From assembly GCA_905147135.1 (NCBI GenBank), contig LR990051.1, forward strand, positions 16,831,115 to 16,895,114: a stretch of DNA of 64,000 nucleotides, written 5' to 3'. The notes beneath the pieces are model-generated. The model did no database searches and had not been told where the DNA came from. It saw only the letters and a program-made list of their open reading frames with translations. The stretch's first letter is position 1, and each line of letters opens with the position of its first letter. The position numbers and the translations under genes were made by a program. The stretch is from Blastobasis lacticolella (Eukaryota; Arthropoda; Insecta; Lepidoptera; Blastobasidae). Shown here in pieces: positions 1 through 11,231 of the stretch.

Positions 1-464
1 ACTGCTGAGTTACCTACCTTAACGCTCGCCACCATATTAAAATTTTGCTGGTGTTCGCACACGGAGCAACGCCAGCGTCGTGTTAGACAAGGAATTTTGA
101 ACCGCTTGTCACGTACGATTTCCAATTTTAATTTTCAGAAGGAAAATTCAATATTTTTATCTACGACGCTGATTTTTTCTGTAAGAACAGTTCGCTTTCG
201 GTGTTGCTAATGTAATTTTACTAATATTGAATTTTTAATGTCGTAAATCTAAATTACAAACCGTTCGACTCTAGGAGAGCAGTACAAAAATACGTAGTAT
301 GACGGGATTTGTTGCGTGAGACAAAAGTTTGTGTCTCGCTTACTACAACACAAATGGTAAGAGATAGCTAGAGTTTTCTCGCTCTCACGCGCGCGACAAC
401 GTACGCGTGCTGGTATAAGTTTGCGTCGTAATGGCAAAGATATATCAAAATTGGGCGCTTTTAT

Positions 465-499
465 AATTTGTGACGTGACGTATCGTCACGTCACAAATT
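465..499. repeat. Perfect 16-bp inverted repeat
   Basis: The left arm AATTTGTGACGTGACG (465-480) and the right arm CGTCACGTCACAAATT (484-499) are exact reverse complements around a 3-base spacer TAT. Each arm contains TGACGT, the half site recognised by CRE/ATF-type bZIP factors. It could also be the core of a decayed foldback element. Confidence 0.85.
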
Positions 500-672
500 G
501 ACAAGTGGACGTCCACGATATAGGGGAGAGGTGGCATGAAGGGAATATTTTTGTTGCAGAGGCTCCTCTAATAAATACCTTTCAGTAAAGGAGTCGCTTG
601 TGAATAGTCTTATGTACGAATATTCTTAGTAGCCGTATGCACCATCCCATATTTTCTGGAGACACGTGGGAG

Positions 673-733
673 AAAAACGTGGGGCGCATGCAAAAGATAA
701 TTGATGCATGACAAGTGTCCGCCCCACGTTTTT
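673..733. repeat. Inverted repeat with 14-bp arms
   Basis: AAAAACGTGGGGCG at 673-686 pairs exactly with its reverse complement at 720-733, leaving a 33-base loop. It may be a very short terminal-inverted-repeat element. No target duplication was identified. Confidence 0.75.
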
Positions 734-881
734 TTTTTGTATTAAATCTTTCAAGAATTTACATAGGTATTAAAAATTTACAATCTCAAATGTTTACAAC
801 AGTCTGTATGGGGTTAGGAATTTGTATCGGGTAGGTATACATCTGCATGAAAATTAATTTTTTTTGACAGTTTTAAAAACA

Positions 882-1625
882 ATACAATACAAAACTCTTT
901 ATTGCACACCAGAGAACACAAGTACAGATACAAAAAATATGGCAGATAGTACAAAGGGCGGTCTTATCACTAATGTGATCTCTTCCAGACAACCTTGGTA
1001 TGGAGAGAAGCACAGGATTATAACAACAGACAGGTAGTGCACACAAAAGCATCACTTATAACAAAAAATATACAAAAAAAAATACATACGTCCTCACAAC
1101 AAAATACCCACAGATCCATAAATAAAGAATAAAAACCAGACAAAAACCCAGAACCACAGCACACAATTACCCCACTACAGACATTTGATAATGCTGCTTT
1201 ACTTTATTTTTAAATGTGTGCAGTGATTTCGCACATCTAATGTCGCGGGGCAACGCGTTCCAGAGTCCAGCCGCCTGCACCGCAAACGATTTATGATAGA
1301 AGTCCGTTGCATGGGCAGGCATCTCCAGCATCCTATCACGACCAGAGCGCAAAGAGCGGCTCTGCCTGTCGGACGTGAACGTAAAGAGATAGCTGAGATA
1401 CTCCGGTGATGATTTCCCAAACAGCACACAGTACAGGAGAGAGACGACACGAGCGTTCCGGCGAAGTCGGATTGGGAGCCAACCCAGCCTGGTTCGATAC
1501 TCCGAGACATGGTCATACTTACGGAGCCCAAATATAAATCTGATGCAGACATTCTGCAGCCGCTCAAGTTTTGCTTAACTGAGCTTTAGTAATGTCCAGA
1601 AAGGGCATCCGCATAGTCCAGAACT
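882..1625 (-). mobile_element. 5'-truncated LINE: reverse transcriptase C-terminus and 3' UTR
   Basis: On the minus strand a frame open from about 1570 down to a stop at 1167 carries the C-terminal signature of non-LTR reverse transcriptases. It reads LERLQNVCIRF, then RLGWLPIRLRRN, and ends with GLWNALPRDIR followed by a Phe-Lys-rich tail. Frame shifts near 1575 show decay. The 3' UTR runs to a TTGTATTGTATTG-type tail near 882. The endonuclease and RT catalytic core are absent, so this is a dead 5' truncation. A fragment of the same kind lies at 5300-5660. I infer a CR1/Jockey-group clade. Confidence 0.75.
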
Positions 1626-1629
1626 AACG

Positions 1630-2745
1630 TGTTTTGTAACAATGTTTTCTACATATGAATGGAGAGCTATCAAGGATCAATTTTTGGTCTAGATGCGGCC
1701 GTATGTCCAAGAACTTGTTGATTCGGGCTGTAATTTTTTGCCAATGCTCTGGCTAAATAATACTAATCGCTTAAGATCCTTATTATATAAGTACGACTGT
1801 GCAATTGTATGTATGATGTATTACATACAATTTCACACTCTTTTATTATACTTTTTAGAGAGTTATTCGCATGCTCCTTTTGCTTGCCTGTAAAAAAATT
1901 CCAGGTCTGAAATTCAAAATGACAAATAAGACCCAAACCTCTGGCTTTATCACATTTATGATCATCAAAAAGTAACCTCGAATGCTGAAAGATCCATAGG
2001 ATTAAAAAGAAGAAATAATCACTATGTGACACTACATCGAACCAATCAAAGGTTTCTGCTTGACAGGCTTCTACCTAAACAGGGAATTTGTACAGATTTA
2101 CACGATTCTGAGGAATCGGAAAGAATATGTTAGATATGAAAAGACCTGAGTCTTAAATAGACGACCTTTAACAACCGAATGTTGAGGATTTCTTAACCTA
2201 ACCACATTCTTAAAAATCATTACACTCACAGGAAATAAACTAGCGACTACCTATAGCTCGACTTGCATCCACCAATATTGTTTTTCATTTTATTGACTAA
2301 TATATTGAAGTCGTAAAGGAGCATAATATCGCTAGAAAATTTACGAATAAAAGCAATATCGTTTCAGTACCTAACTGAAATCTCTCTGAAACGAAATGTG
2401 TATCTCACTGTTATTTCCAGGTAGTTTAAGTTAAATATGATATTGAATGCCGTAACATCGCTCTGTTTCTGGTAAGAATATTTATATCGAAAAATTTATC
2501 TTCAAGTTGGTCTTATTAGCATAGCATTTCTATCATTTTTCTCTTCATGTTAGCTATGTTACTTGCTTTTTATGATTTCGTTCTTTGAAATATGGTACAG
2601 ATCCACAAAAATGTAACGGAAAAATGTGTCATATCATACCTACACCTTCAAATTAAATATTTAGTTTAGTTTATAGAATATCTACCAATATCTCTCCTCG
2701 TACATGAACAAAAAACACCTGGTTTAACAAATAAAGAACTTTGCA
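1630..2745. other. Upstream region of the carboxypeptidase gene
   Basis: This is AT-rich sequence without a supportable ORF. Any promoter, 5' UTR or signal-peptide exon of the downstream carboxypeptidase would lie here or further upstream. TTTGCAG at 2740-2746 is a good splice acceptor just before the first recognised exon, so an upstream exon is possible. I could not identify one. Confidence 0.4.
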
Positions 2746-2756
2746 GGCAATTTTGT

Positions 2757-5700
2757 ATGCATGGATTACTATTCAACAGCGTCTTTGCATCGGCAACCAC
2801 TAAAAGCACAGGACCTGCTGATGATGTTGTGGACGATGGGATCCCTAATCTGACGGCCATGCCATTTACGCCGGAAAGCAATGAGAACCCAGGGCTGGAT
2901 GATGGAATCCTCAACCTAACGCCCTACGTGAAGAGCGGCAAGGTAGCGGAAGCCCGCAACCTGTCCGCGGTAGACCCAGTGTTGTTCGCCGGAGTGAAGA
3001 GCCACTCTGGGTTTTTCAATGTCAACGAGACATTAAAGTGGAATTTGTTCTTCTGGTATTTCCCTGTCGAAAATAAGACTTTGTCGTCTACACCGTTAGT
3101 GATATGGCTGCAAGGTGGACCCGGTGCGAGTTCGTTATGGGGTTTATTTAATGAACTCGGACCATTGACAGTTGTTAATGGAACAGGTAATCATATTATT
3201 TTCTAATGCAAACTTGAAACTAGTCATCTTCTACTGACAATAAACACAAAAGTTCATTTTATAAAATTAATAAAGTGAATGCCAACCAAAGAGCTCATTC
3301 CACCTTCAAAACAATTTATCTTAGTTTCAAACGCCGCTATAGCTATATCATTGTAAATTTGCATTTGACAATAACTATTAAAAAATTATGATTTAGCATT
3401 AGCGTCGGTGGCCGAGCGGTTAGAGTATGCGACTCGTAAGCCAGAGGTCCTGGGTTCGAATCCCGCTCCGGCCATGTGCCAATGACTGTTTTCTGAGTTA
3501 TGTACATTAGTTGAATACTAACCGATGCTCTTACGGAGAAGGAAAACATCGTGATGATGATGAAATCAGCACATTCAGGCGACTGGATGTGTAACCATGA
3601 TCCAATCTGGTCAGGTTCCCCTGGTAGCAGGGTCATGGAGGTCAGATGGCAGACCTACCAAATCCTGGATCATGATCAAGGCGGACCCCGGGCTCTCGTG
3701 CGCGAGAGCACAACCGGGACATTAACGCCAAGATGATGATTTATTAGCATTCCATGTTCTGTGATGTTTTATACAAATAAACAAATTAACGAAATTAAAA
3801 AAACAAATACGAGTCAAACTTGGAAATTCTAGACGGGCTTAAAAAACATCTGTAGTAATCGAAAACTAACCGCGAATGTCCAAAAATCTATCGAATTGAG
3901 AAGAACAAAGAATCCTAATGTATTGTATTTGGCGATGTAACAAAAATAAGCATTAGATTTGTATGCCGATGGCAGGTCGCAGAGGCTCCATTCTACTTAA
4001 ACTGTACCTACAAATGTATACCTGTGTACCACAAATGAATAAATGATTATGATAATGATTACATTTTTGTAAATTAGTGTTGACGCGCGAGTTCTAGTCC
4101 TACCTAGTCTAAACGTTATCATCATCAAAATCAACAACAGCCTAACCGACCAAATTATCTATACAGAAGAGATTCATGTATCCTGATTTGTCGCCAATAT
4201 ACAAAAAAGAATTAGCTACTAATGAATAGATATTTTTAAGTAAGTCGGGTATTTTAATTCAGCTCAGAAAATGCCGATTACGTGGGCGAGCGATTACTCG
4301 TTGCTGTTCATCGATAACCCCGTAGGCGTTGGCTACAGCTACTCGGAAAGTGGCAAGTACGCAGAAAACCAAGACGATGTAAGTGCCATACATGACATAA
4401 TTGTCTACACTACACTGCCATACTGAAAGCAGGCAGGTATAGCACCGGAACACAAATAACAGGAAAAATACCAAACGGTATTTTATAATTTGACAGAAAA
4501 TCTAATTGTTTGATTTTATAAGCAACGAAAAGAAAATTCAATAAATGTTAACTATGTTCCAGATCGGCAGATCACTTTTGAATTTCATCCAGCAGTTTTT
4601 ACAAGTTTTTCCTGAACTTAGAAGTGCACCACTGTTCCTTGCAGGTGAAGGTTATGGTGGAAAATATGTGATATCCTTTGGACATTACATACACAATAAC
4701 AAAAACCTCAGCATGCCTATAAACTTAAAGGTATGTGTCTAAGAAAAATTGATTGGTACAATTATTTATGTAAAGTAAAATAATACATGCATAATAAAAA
4801 ACAGTAATATTGAAAGAAATTAAAATTGAAAAAGTTTAAATCGGGCACTCTTCTTGTCTACTTTTCTTATTTGTCGTGTCCGATCTAAGGTAAATTTCTG
4901 GACGAAACCGAAGCTGAAAACAATTAATCGGCTATCGCCACAAACTTCTGGCGAAGTCGTAGTCGAATATTTAAAACTCTAAGAAATAATATGTTCAAGA
5001 TTGTCATCATAACCAAGTTTGGAAAGAAGAAAAGGAGTGATCTATCTCAAAAAATCCGACTAATGTATTTTTTTATTCAATTTTAGGGTAATACAAAAAC
5101 ATGAAAAGGCCAAACGATATTGAGCTACCTAACGTAAAATATATTAACGTAAAATTTACAACCTAAAGCTTAAGCTTATTGCTTAAGCTTAAGCATAAAA
5201 GGTTGTAAATTTTTACATAAGAATAGGTTTTTTCTGGATACGCGAATTATGACGACTAAGTAGAGCGCCTCCAAAATATTTGAATTACGTTTATATTCGG
5301 CCTACGTAAATCGATCATGTGTCGAAGTGCCGTAAGCAGCTCAAGTGGATGCCGGTCCACTTACGTAGGGACATTCATATATTTTCCCTTTTATATGCGG
5401 TGCTATTCAATCCTTCAAGCCCATTCTACTTTAAAGAGCGCTACCAATTTATAGCTTTCTCCCACTCCCATCCCCTCGGCTCTTCTGATAATCCACTTCT
5501 TAATAGTCCTCTTCACTCATCTAATTTCTATTTCAAATCCTTAATTGTCCAGTCGATTAGACTGTGAAATTCATTGCCTGTGGATATCCCCCTTGCCAAA
5601 ATTGTACCATATTTGAAAAGGCTGTTTAAAGCTCATCTTCTGCAGTCAGTCCCATAAAGCTTGTTCATGTTTATTGTTTCGCATAAGTATTGATGGGTTC

Positions 5701-7895
5701 TATATAGTTTAATTGTTATTTATTTAAGAGAAACGTTGCTCTTTTATTTATTTTGTATAAATATGTAGTATTATGCTAAGTGTATAAAATTAGCGATAGT
5801 TTAATAAATTTATAAGTCTTTAGGCTGAAGGTAACGGTCAACACGAATGCACGAAAAGCTTATTCTTATCGTGCATTCCTGTTAACTTACCCAAAAAGGT
5901 TGCCTGGAAGAAATAGTTTTAAGCTTTTTCTGCTCCTAATTTTTAAGTACTCATTATATTCATTGTTATTGATTATTAACATTATTAACGCGTAGTTTAA
6001 CTTATTACAGGGTATAGCCATAGGTAGTGGGTGGATAGATCCCCCAAGCTTATTGTACAATGCTGAATTAGGATTACAACATGGTCTACTCGATTTTGAT
6101 GGAGCTCAACTAGTCGAAGAAGCTGATGCCCTTGCTAGAAAATATTGGGAAGTTGGCGATATGGAGAACTACAACAAGGTAAAAATAATTTAAAATGTGT
6201 AATCTTTCTTTTCATAACTCTGGAAGAACTCCATTACAAACTCACTGGAACAATGTGAATCTTAATCATTGTCAAAAATAAGTGTAAGGTACTTTCTCAG
6301 TCAAGGAGCTCATATTCGTATGTGATATTTCGCTATGTCGCCTCCCTTATATAATCTGAAATAATTATAAAAACTTGATTGGGAGCCTGTGAAACTTAGA
6401 CAGATATAACTTTTAACAATCATGATTACTACGTCAGATTGAAACATCCATATGCTGGGCAAACCTTCCTGTACTTCCTTCCATACTTCGTGATCATGAT
6501 TTCCTATATTACTTGTTACAAATGTTTATCTGATTCAAATTTCTTTTAGGTATATGGACAGGGAGCACATATCATGCAAAAGCTTTCAGGTGCGGTCCTA
6601 TTTAATTACGTTGTTGGTATAGGGGAGGAAACTTCGAATTATGGTACGTTACTGTGTCAGCAAGACGTCAAAAATGCAATACATGTTGGTCGACTACATT
6701 ATGAATCACATTACTCAGATGTATTGAACGCACTCAAGCATGAGATACATTTATCGGTCAAACCTTGGTTGGAAGAGTTGCTTGAGCATTATGGAGTCCT
6801 GTCTTACAGGTGTGTTTATCTTTCAAGACTATTTCTTTATCTTTATTTGAATTGAAGTGAATAATTAAACTGTATCTAGATATTTTATCTCAGGTTTCAT
6901 GCTAGGTGAGCTGGCTGTCGAATGCCAATATAGTCGCTGTAACTGTTATAGTTGTATTGTTATCCATATTGTTGCTACTTTGCACGTACACAGTTCAGTG
7001 ACAGGTATCTCATGAGAAAATCTTTAAATGTCAAAGCTTACATCTATAATTAAAAAAAAAATTATCAACTCGGAATTTTAAACGTGGAATCTTAGGGCAC
7101 GGGAAGGAGAGGCCGACCTAAGAACCGTTGGCTTGACGTGCGTCTAACTTCTACTACTAACTAGCAATAGTCACTATAGTTGGTAAATTTGTGTAAAATT
7201 TTTGAACATGTAACGTTTTTATTATTAATGGACATAATTCTGTTTACCATAAATGTGTAACCAAATTCTCTCATGTAGTAGTAGATGTGTTATAATGGAA
7301 AGTCAATAAATTAACCAAATTCGCTAGCCTCATTTTCATCTTCGTTATTTATTGCAGTGGACAGCTAGATTTGTATGTATCGTACAGCAAATTGGTACAT
7401 ATGTACCGAAACTTAAAATGGTCCAAGGCTGCTGAGTATAGAAATGCTAATAGAACATTTGCGACAGAGCTTAAAACTGAGGATGAGGATAAACTAATCA
7501 AGAAGGCTGTGGTACTGTAAGTACGAAAAGCTTGAATTACCTTTTTATTATCAGTTGTAGAATTTTATCATATGATCCAGTGAACGTTCACATGGTCCGC
7601 TCTGATCACGATATCAATTACATTATCATGGTTTCATCTGAATATCTGAATACACCCACGGAAGTTATATAAATAAAACATTTACGTGGACCAATTGATT
7701 ATCTTTTCATAATTTTGCAGGTTTGTAAAAGAGGGCGGTAATCTCGTGGACGTGATGGTGCGCAAAGCAGGCCACTTGACACCGTATGACCAGCCGCTGT
7801 ATTGTAAACTAATGATTAATACTTTCATTAACACCTATTGTAACTGTACTTGGGTATGTAGTGCAGAAGGCATATCTGATCATTGCAAAGCATAG
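2757..7895 (+). CDS. Serine carboxypeptidase-like protein (S10, CPVL-like), catalytic Ser replaced by Gly
   Basis: Predicted coding exons are 2757-3186, 4263-4378, 4563-4730, 6011-6178, 6550-6809, 7358-7516 and 7721-7895. All introns are GT-AG and the phases agree, giving 491 residues, a normal length for family S10. Motifs in order are the oxyanion-hole segment WLQGGPGASS (GGPG at 120-123), the DNPVG segment in exon 2, the nucleophile elbow in exon 3, GIAIGSGWIDP in exon 4, AIHVG in exon 5, SGQLD with catalytic Asp385 in exon 6, and RKAGHLTPYDQP with catalytic His452 in exon 7. The elbow, canonically GESYAGKY, reads GEGYGGKY, so residue 212 (codon GGT, 4650-4652) is Gly and the usual acyl-enzyme cannot form. 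Active relatives remove C-terminal residues in lysosomes or as secreted proteins. The N-terminus is uncertain: no clear signal peptide follows ATG 2757, and the frame stays open back to an AG at 2745-2746, so an upstream exon may exist. A GTATGT donor near 7855 could give an alternative end. Confidence 0.88.
3401..3738 (+). mobile_element. tRNA-derived SINE (family 1), copy 1, in intron 1
   Basis: The head contains an RNA polymerase III A box (TGGCCGAGCGGTTAGAG) and a B box (GGTTCGAATCC) spaced as in a tRNA. A tRNA-unrelated body follows and ends in a GATGATGA-like tail. Copies with the same body occur near 47.5, 48.4, 49.3, 54.8 and 61.7 kb. Ends 5' and 3' of the head do not form a good acceptor stem, so this is not a functional tRNA gene. 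Confidence 0.85.
3950..4065 (+). mobile_element. 3' end of a short LINE with GATTAT-type tail
   Basis: The segment ATTTGTATGCCGATGGCAGG...CCTGTGTACCACAAATGAAT ending in GATTATGATAATGATT matches, on the other strand, the insertion at 18,618-18,826 inside element B. Only the 3' terminus is present. It lies in intron 1 of the carboxypeptidase gene. Confidence 0.7.
5151..5213. repeat. Hairpin with 14-bp arms in intron 3
   Basis: AAAATTTACAACCT (5151-5164) is the exact reverse complement of 5200-5213. The loop itself is rich in AAGCTTAAGC palindromes. It is probably a tiny foldback element. Confidence 0.7.
5300..5815 (+). mobile_element. Truncated LINE RT C-terminus in intron 3
   Basis: The translation around 5319-5660 contains LKWMPVHLRRD, a Phe/Tyr-rich middle and RLWNSLPVDIP followed by a basic tail. 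This is the C-terminal region of non-LTR RTs, comparable to the fragment at 882-1625 on the other strand. At least one stop interrupts it near 5565. An AT-rich 3' part runs to about 5815. The catalytic core is missing. Confidence 0.7.
5844..5880. repeat. Short imperfect hairpin in intron 3
   Basis: GAATGCACGA and TCGTGCATTC are reverse complements about 14 bases apart. No function can be assigned. Confidence 0.5.
7080..7150 (+). mobile_element. Probable RTE-type LINE 3' scrap in intron 5
   Basis: The words GGGCACGGGAAGGAGAGGCC and CCTAAGAACC recall the Gly-Arg-Pro-Arg-rich C-terminus of RTE-type RTs (compare 28,550-28,700). It is too short and decayed to be certain. Confidence 0.35.
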
Positions 7896-7916
7896 CCAAA
7901 AATGTTTGGCTAAAGG

Positions 7917-9065
7917 CCAAAAAGTAGATTGCACATTCGTCGACTTGGAAAAGATGATAGAATGATGAGGAATGAATTGTGGTCAGCATTGTATGTGCAT
8001 GAGGAAAGCAGCGGGCAGATACGAGCGCTAAAACATCTTTATAAGAATTCTAGTGCTTGTATCAGGATGAACGGTACAGTAACTGATTTAGCACCGAAAA
8101 AGGTGTTAGACAGGGACGTATAGCGTCCCTGTGGCAGTTCAACCTTTTAATTGATACATGTCAAAATGATTTGAAAGAAAGTGGCCATGGTTATAGTCAA
8201 AGCCTTCTGTATGCCTATGACCAAGTAAGTATTATTGGCATCATCGGCAAAGGAGTTGCAGGAGGGATCTTTGAAAAGGAAAGGTATGAAAGTGATTGTA
8301 TGTTAGACGAAAGTAATGGTTTTCGAAAAAGGTGAGTATGAAATCGTGATCGTGGATGAAAAAATGGAACTGTTGAAAGAGTATGCATATTTAGGGTCAA
8401 TATTTACGAAGAATTGAAAGTGTGATACAGATGTCAAACAGAGAGAGTGAATGCGGGCGATATGGTGAATGGTGCTACATGCCTTTTAAAACAGCCAGAA
8501 AGTCTCCAAAAAGCTCCACCTTGCTGTTAATAGAGAAGCACTCATTCGAAAGTTGGGTATGGCAGTAGAACCATGAAAGTAGGAAAAATGCAGTAGAAAT
8601 GAGAGTACTAACAAGTTTTAATGGTGTATCAATAAAAGATAATCTAATAAGGGAGGGAACTAGTTGGAGTGAAAGAAGATGTAGTAACTAGGTTAGAGAA
8701 AGGAGTTGGTTTGGTATTATAGAGAGGATGAATGAGAGGACATTAACCAAGAAGATGAATGAATAAATTTGTTTTAGACAAAAATACATAAAATGCATCT
8801 ACATTATTATACATAATTTGTTAGTAAATCTGAACACTAAGGGTTAGTACACTAAACACATAATAGACGGGTATGTGTGAATGGAAGCGTCGGAAGGGAA
8901 AGACCGTGACGCACATATCACTATAAGATAAACCGACGAGCATGCATGAAAAGGTTGATGAATGTGGAAGAAGCAAGAGTTTTGTCAGGACTGTAGTAGT
9001 AGAACAATGTGGTCTCTGCCTGCTTGCGAGGAAAAATACGTGACGTTATGTATGTATGTATGTTT
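7917..9065 (+). mobile_element. Decayed LINE (RTE-like RT) immediately downstream of the carboxypeptidase
   Basis: Translation in shifting frames gives FVDLEK followed by MMRNELWSALYVHEE, then IRALKHLYKNSSACIRMNG and a degenerate palm segment LLYAYDQV in place of LLYADDQV. These are RT palm and fingers motifs. Later words around 8700-8760 and 8885-9000 match the C-terminal region of the same kind of RT. It ends in a TATG microsatellite near 9040-9065. Many stops and frame shifts mark it as dead. It begins 22 bp after the host stop codon, so the host 3' UTR is likely composed of it. Confidence 0.7.
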
Positions 9066-10180
9066 TGTGTGTATCTAAATTAAAACTTAAGTTTTAAGTT
9101 TATTTGTTTAGTCTCATGGTAGGTGGATTTTAAAAGGCAACACCAAGGAGAGAGGCGATTGAGAGTCGATTCTGTTACAACTCAATTGCGATTACCTACA
9201 AGCAGAATTTTGCAGAAAACCCAATTATATCGAGCTGTAATCTATCTATAATTGAATTGCAATCGAACTATGATATAACTACAACAGCGGACTTGGGGCC
9301 CATGCTCGTTAACCTTCCACTATTAAAAAGAAAAAAGAAACAAGAAGATTGACGTCATTGCTACCTGCGTGGCACGGAATCAATCATGTGTACTCCTTGA
9401 ACGGACGGGTTTCTGTTCGCGTGTACGTTGGTTAAAAGCACATATAAGTCAACCATTCACATTCATGTCTTTTGTAATGGGTCCTGGTATAGCGAAGTGA
9501 GTCCAATTGACATCTTCAAATAGCTCCGTTAGCCAGTTGACACCCAACTCCTACCAATGGCTTGTGTGGAAATTCCACATCACAGTCGCTTAAGTTTAGA
9601 ACCCATAATGTAAATAAACATATTTTTTCAACATTTACGATTTTTGTTTCCCAAATTATATATAAGTCATTTTATGTATTATGTTTAAAATGTATTTTAT
9701 GTTCCCCTTTACAATGAAACTTTGTAGGAATAATCAGACAGCATTATGCTAATTGAAAAATTTCATTTCACGAGATTTTTTTATATAAGGAAAATATGTC
9801 CTAGGTGGAAGTGGAAGGTCAATGTCCTATATACGGAATGTAGAAATAGCTTGAAAGATTTTTGTTTTTATTTTATTTGACGGTATGCGGTAACTGTCGC
9901 CCATAACATATGATTTGAAGGCAATAAAATGCAGAACCGCAGGTGCATTGTCACTGTGAGGACTAAGATGCTACATGCTAAGAGGCATGTGTCATTTCAT
10001 CTTATACCTAAACGCTGGCTAACTTATTCTTCAAACTTCATAAACATAGCCATAACGAGATTTCCAACGTCACAAAAAACCAAAGGAATTCACGCACAAA
10101 TCCAGCTGGATCACAACCATTGAAGGGCGCGCGTATAAATGTTAGCGTAAAATAGTACGGCAATTAGCCTAGGCCGCAAT
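9066..10180. other. Intergenic, no supportable gene
   Basis: This is AT-rich sequence with only short chance ORFs. The phrase GCGGTAACTGTCGCCC near 9888-9904 recurs at 56,340-56,355, so a dispersed repeat touches this region. Confidence 0.5.
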
Positions 10181-10326
10181 GTAGCAGTTACAAATTGGCG
10201 TCGTCGTTACATTCCCGCGATTTATGGCCTGCGTTAGCATGACGAGCTAACCGAGAAACATTACGGGCCGACCCGACTTTTTGCCGCTTGTTAGTACTAT
10301 CAGCCAGCCAGTCTCCATGTTTCTTT

Positions 10327-10565
10327 TTATACGACTGCGCGACAAAGGAGGGTGTGTATAGTCTTCTTCTTCTTCTTCTTCGTCGAGTAAATTTTTCGAA
10401 AACCCCAGATCTGGCATACCCAGTAGTTGGCCACGGCAACGGCATTATCAGTCGCCAGGAACAGTTCCTCCCCAGTGCAGGTAGCAGGACAAAGAGGACA
10501 CGAAAGCAGATGCTCCATGGTTTAGGATGGAGCTCCACAGTCGCATCGCTGCTGTGTCTGTATAG
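10327..10565 (-). mobile_element. LINE RT C-terminal remnant with Cys-rich motif
   Basis: The minus-strand translation has CGAPS followed by QTMEHLLSCPLCPATCT and then ATDNAVAVANYW. This Cys-rich C-terminal end is seen in several insect non-LTR RTs. A CTT/AAG microsatellite interrupts the end near 10,365-10,383. Catalytic domains are absent. Confidence 0.65.
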
Positions 10566-10864
10566 TATAGTATGTGTTTATCAGCCTATGTATGTATGTT
10601 TGTTCCTTTTTGGCACTTTAGAGACCAAACGCGTGGGCAGATTTTGAGGATTCTTACATGTATCGCGAGGATATGGCGACTACCAGCCGCTATTTTGAGA
10701 CAAATAAAAAAATTAAAGTCGACAAACTATGTCATGTGGGATCGTTGAATAGGTATTGAAAAATCACCATAAGGTTTCTCATACAATTTTTAATATATAA
10801 TGACCGTTTAAGATCTCAATTTTTTCCCTTCACTTACACTTTCATGGGAGATACCGGCCATTAA

Positions 10865-11160
10865 TATATAAAGCGGAAAATAAAAAAAGTAATACAAAAA
10901 CTAAAAACCCCGGCTGCTATTAAAAACTGAAATGTTAGAAACAAGCCGAATGTATAAAATGCAAATGTTAGTTTAATATAAACATGAAAGCAGTCCACCT
11001 ACTTGTATGAAAATGGGGCCACCTGCTTTCAAGTTTAAATTAAACTAACGTTTGAAGTTTGTACACCTATTTATTTACACAATTCGGCTTGTTTCTAACT
11101 TTTCAGTTTTTTAATAGCAGTCGGTGTTTTTAGTTTTTGTATTACTTTTTCGATTTTTTT
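10865..11160. mobile_element. Foldback MITE, about 300 bp
   Basis: Two arms of about 130-140 bp are imperfect reverse complements. The left arm contains AGTAATACAAAAACTAAAAA and GTTAGAAACAAGCCGAA, and the right arm carries their complements near 11,085-11,150. The arms meet near 11,010-11,030. There is no coding capacity, so it would need a transposase supplied elsewhere. Confidence 0.8.
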
Positions 11161-11231
11161 TGTGCTCACTGCTGGATATCAAGCCACCAAAGACCCAAGA
11201 CCTTCATATCACAATACATTTCTAGAAAGTA

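Larger units (their letters stand above)
1..870. other. Non-coding flank, AT-rich
   Basis: I see no supportable coding region. Two inverted repeats are described separately. A segment near 300-420 is rich in CGCG and GAGA-type words and resembles another segment near 27,900-28,020, so it may be a dispersed repeat. That last point is inference. Confidence 0.5.

Noticed and set aside
3402..3476. Possible tRNA gene with A and B boxes (also at 48.6, 50.9 and 54.8 kb)
   Set aside because: The acceptor ends do not pair, and each head continues into the same dispersed body. These are SINE heads.
10188..10647. Overlapping ORFs of 116-119 codons on both strands
   Set aside because: The only recognisable content is the minus-strand LINE C-terminus. 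The others are shadows.
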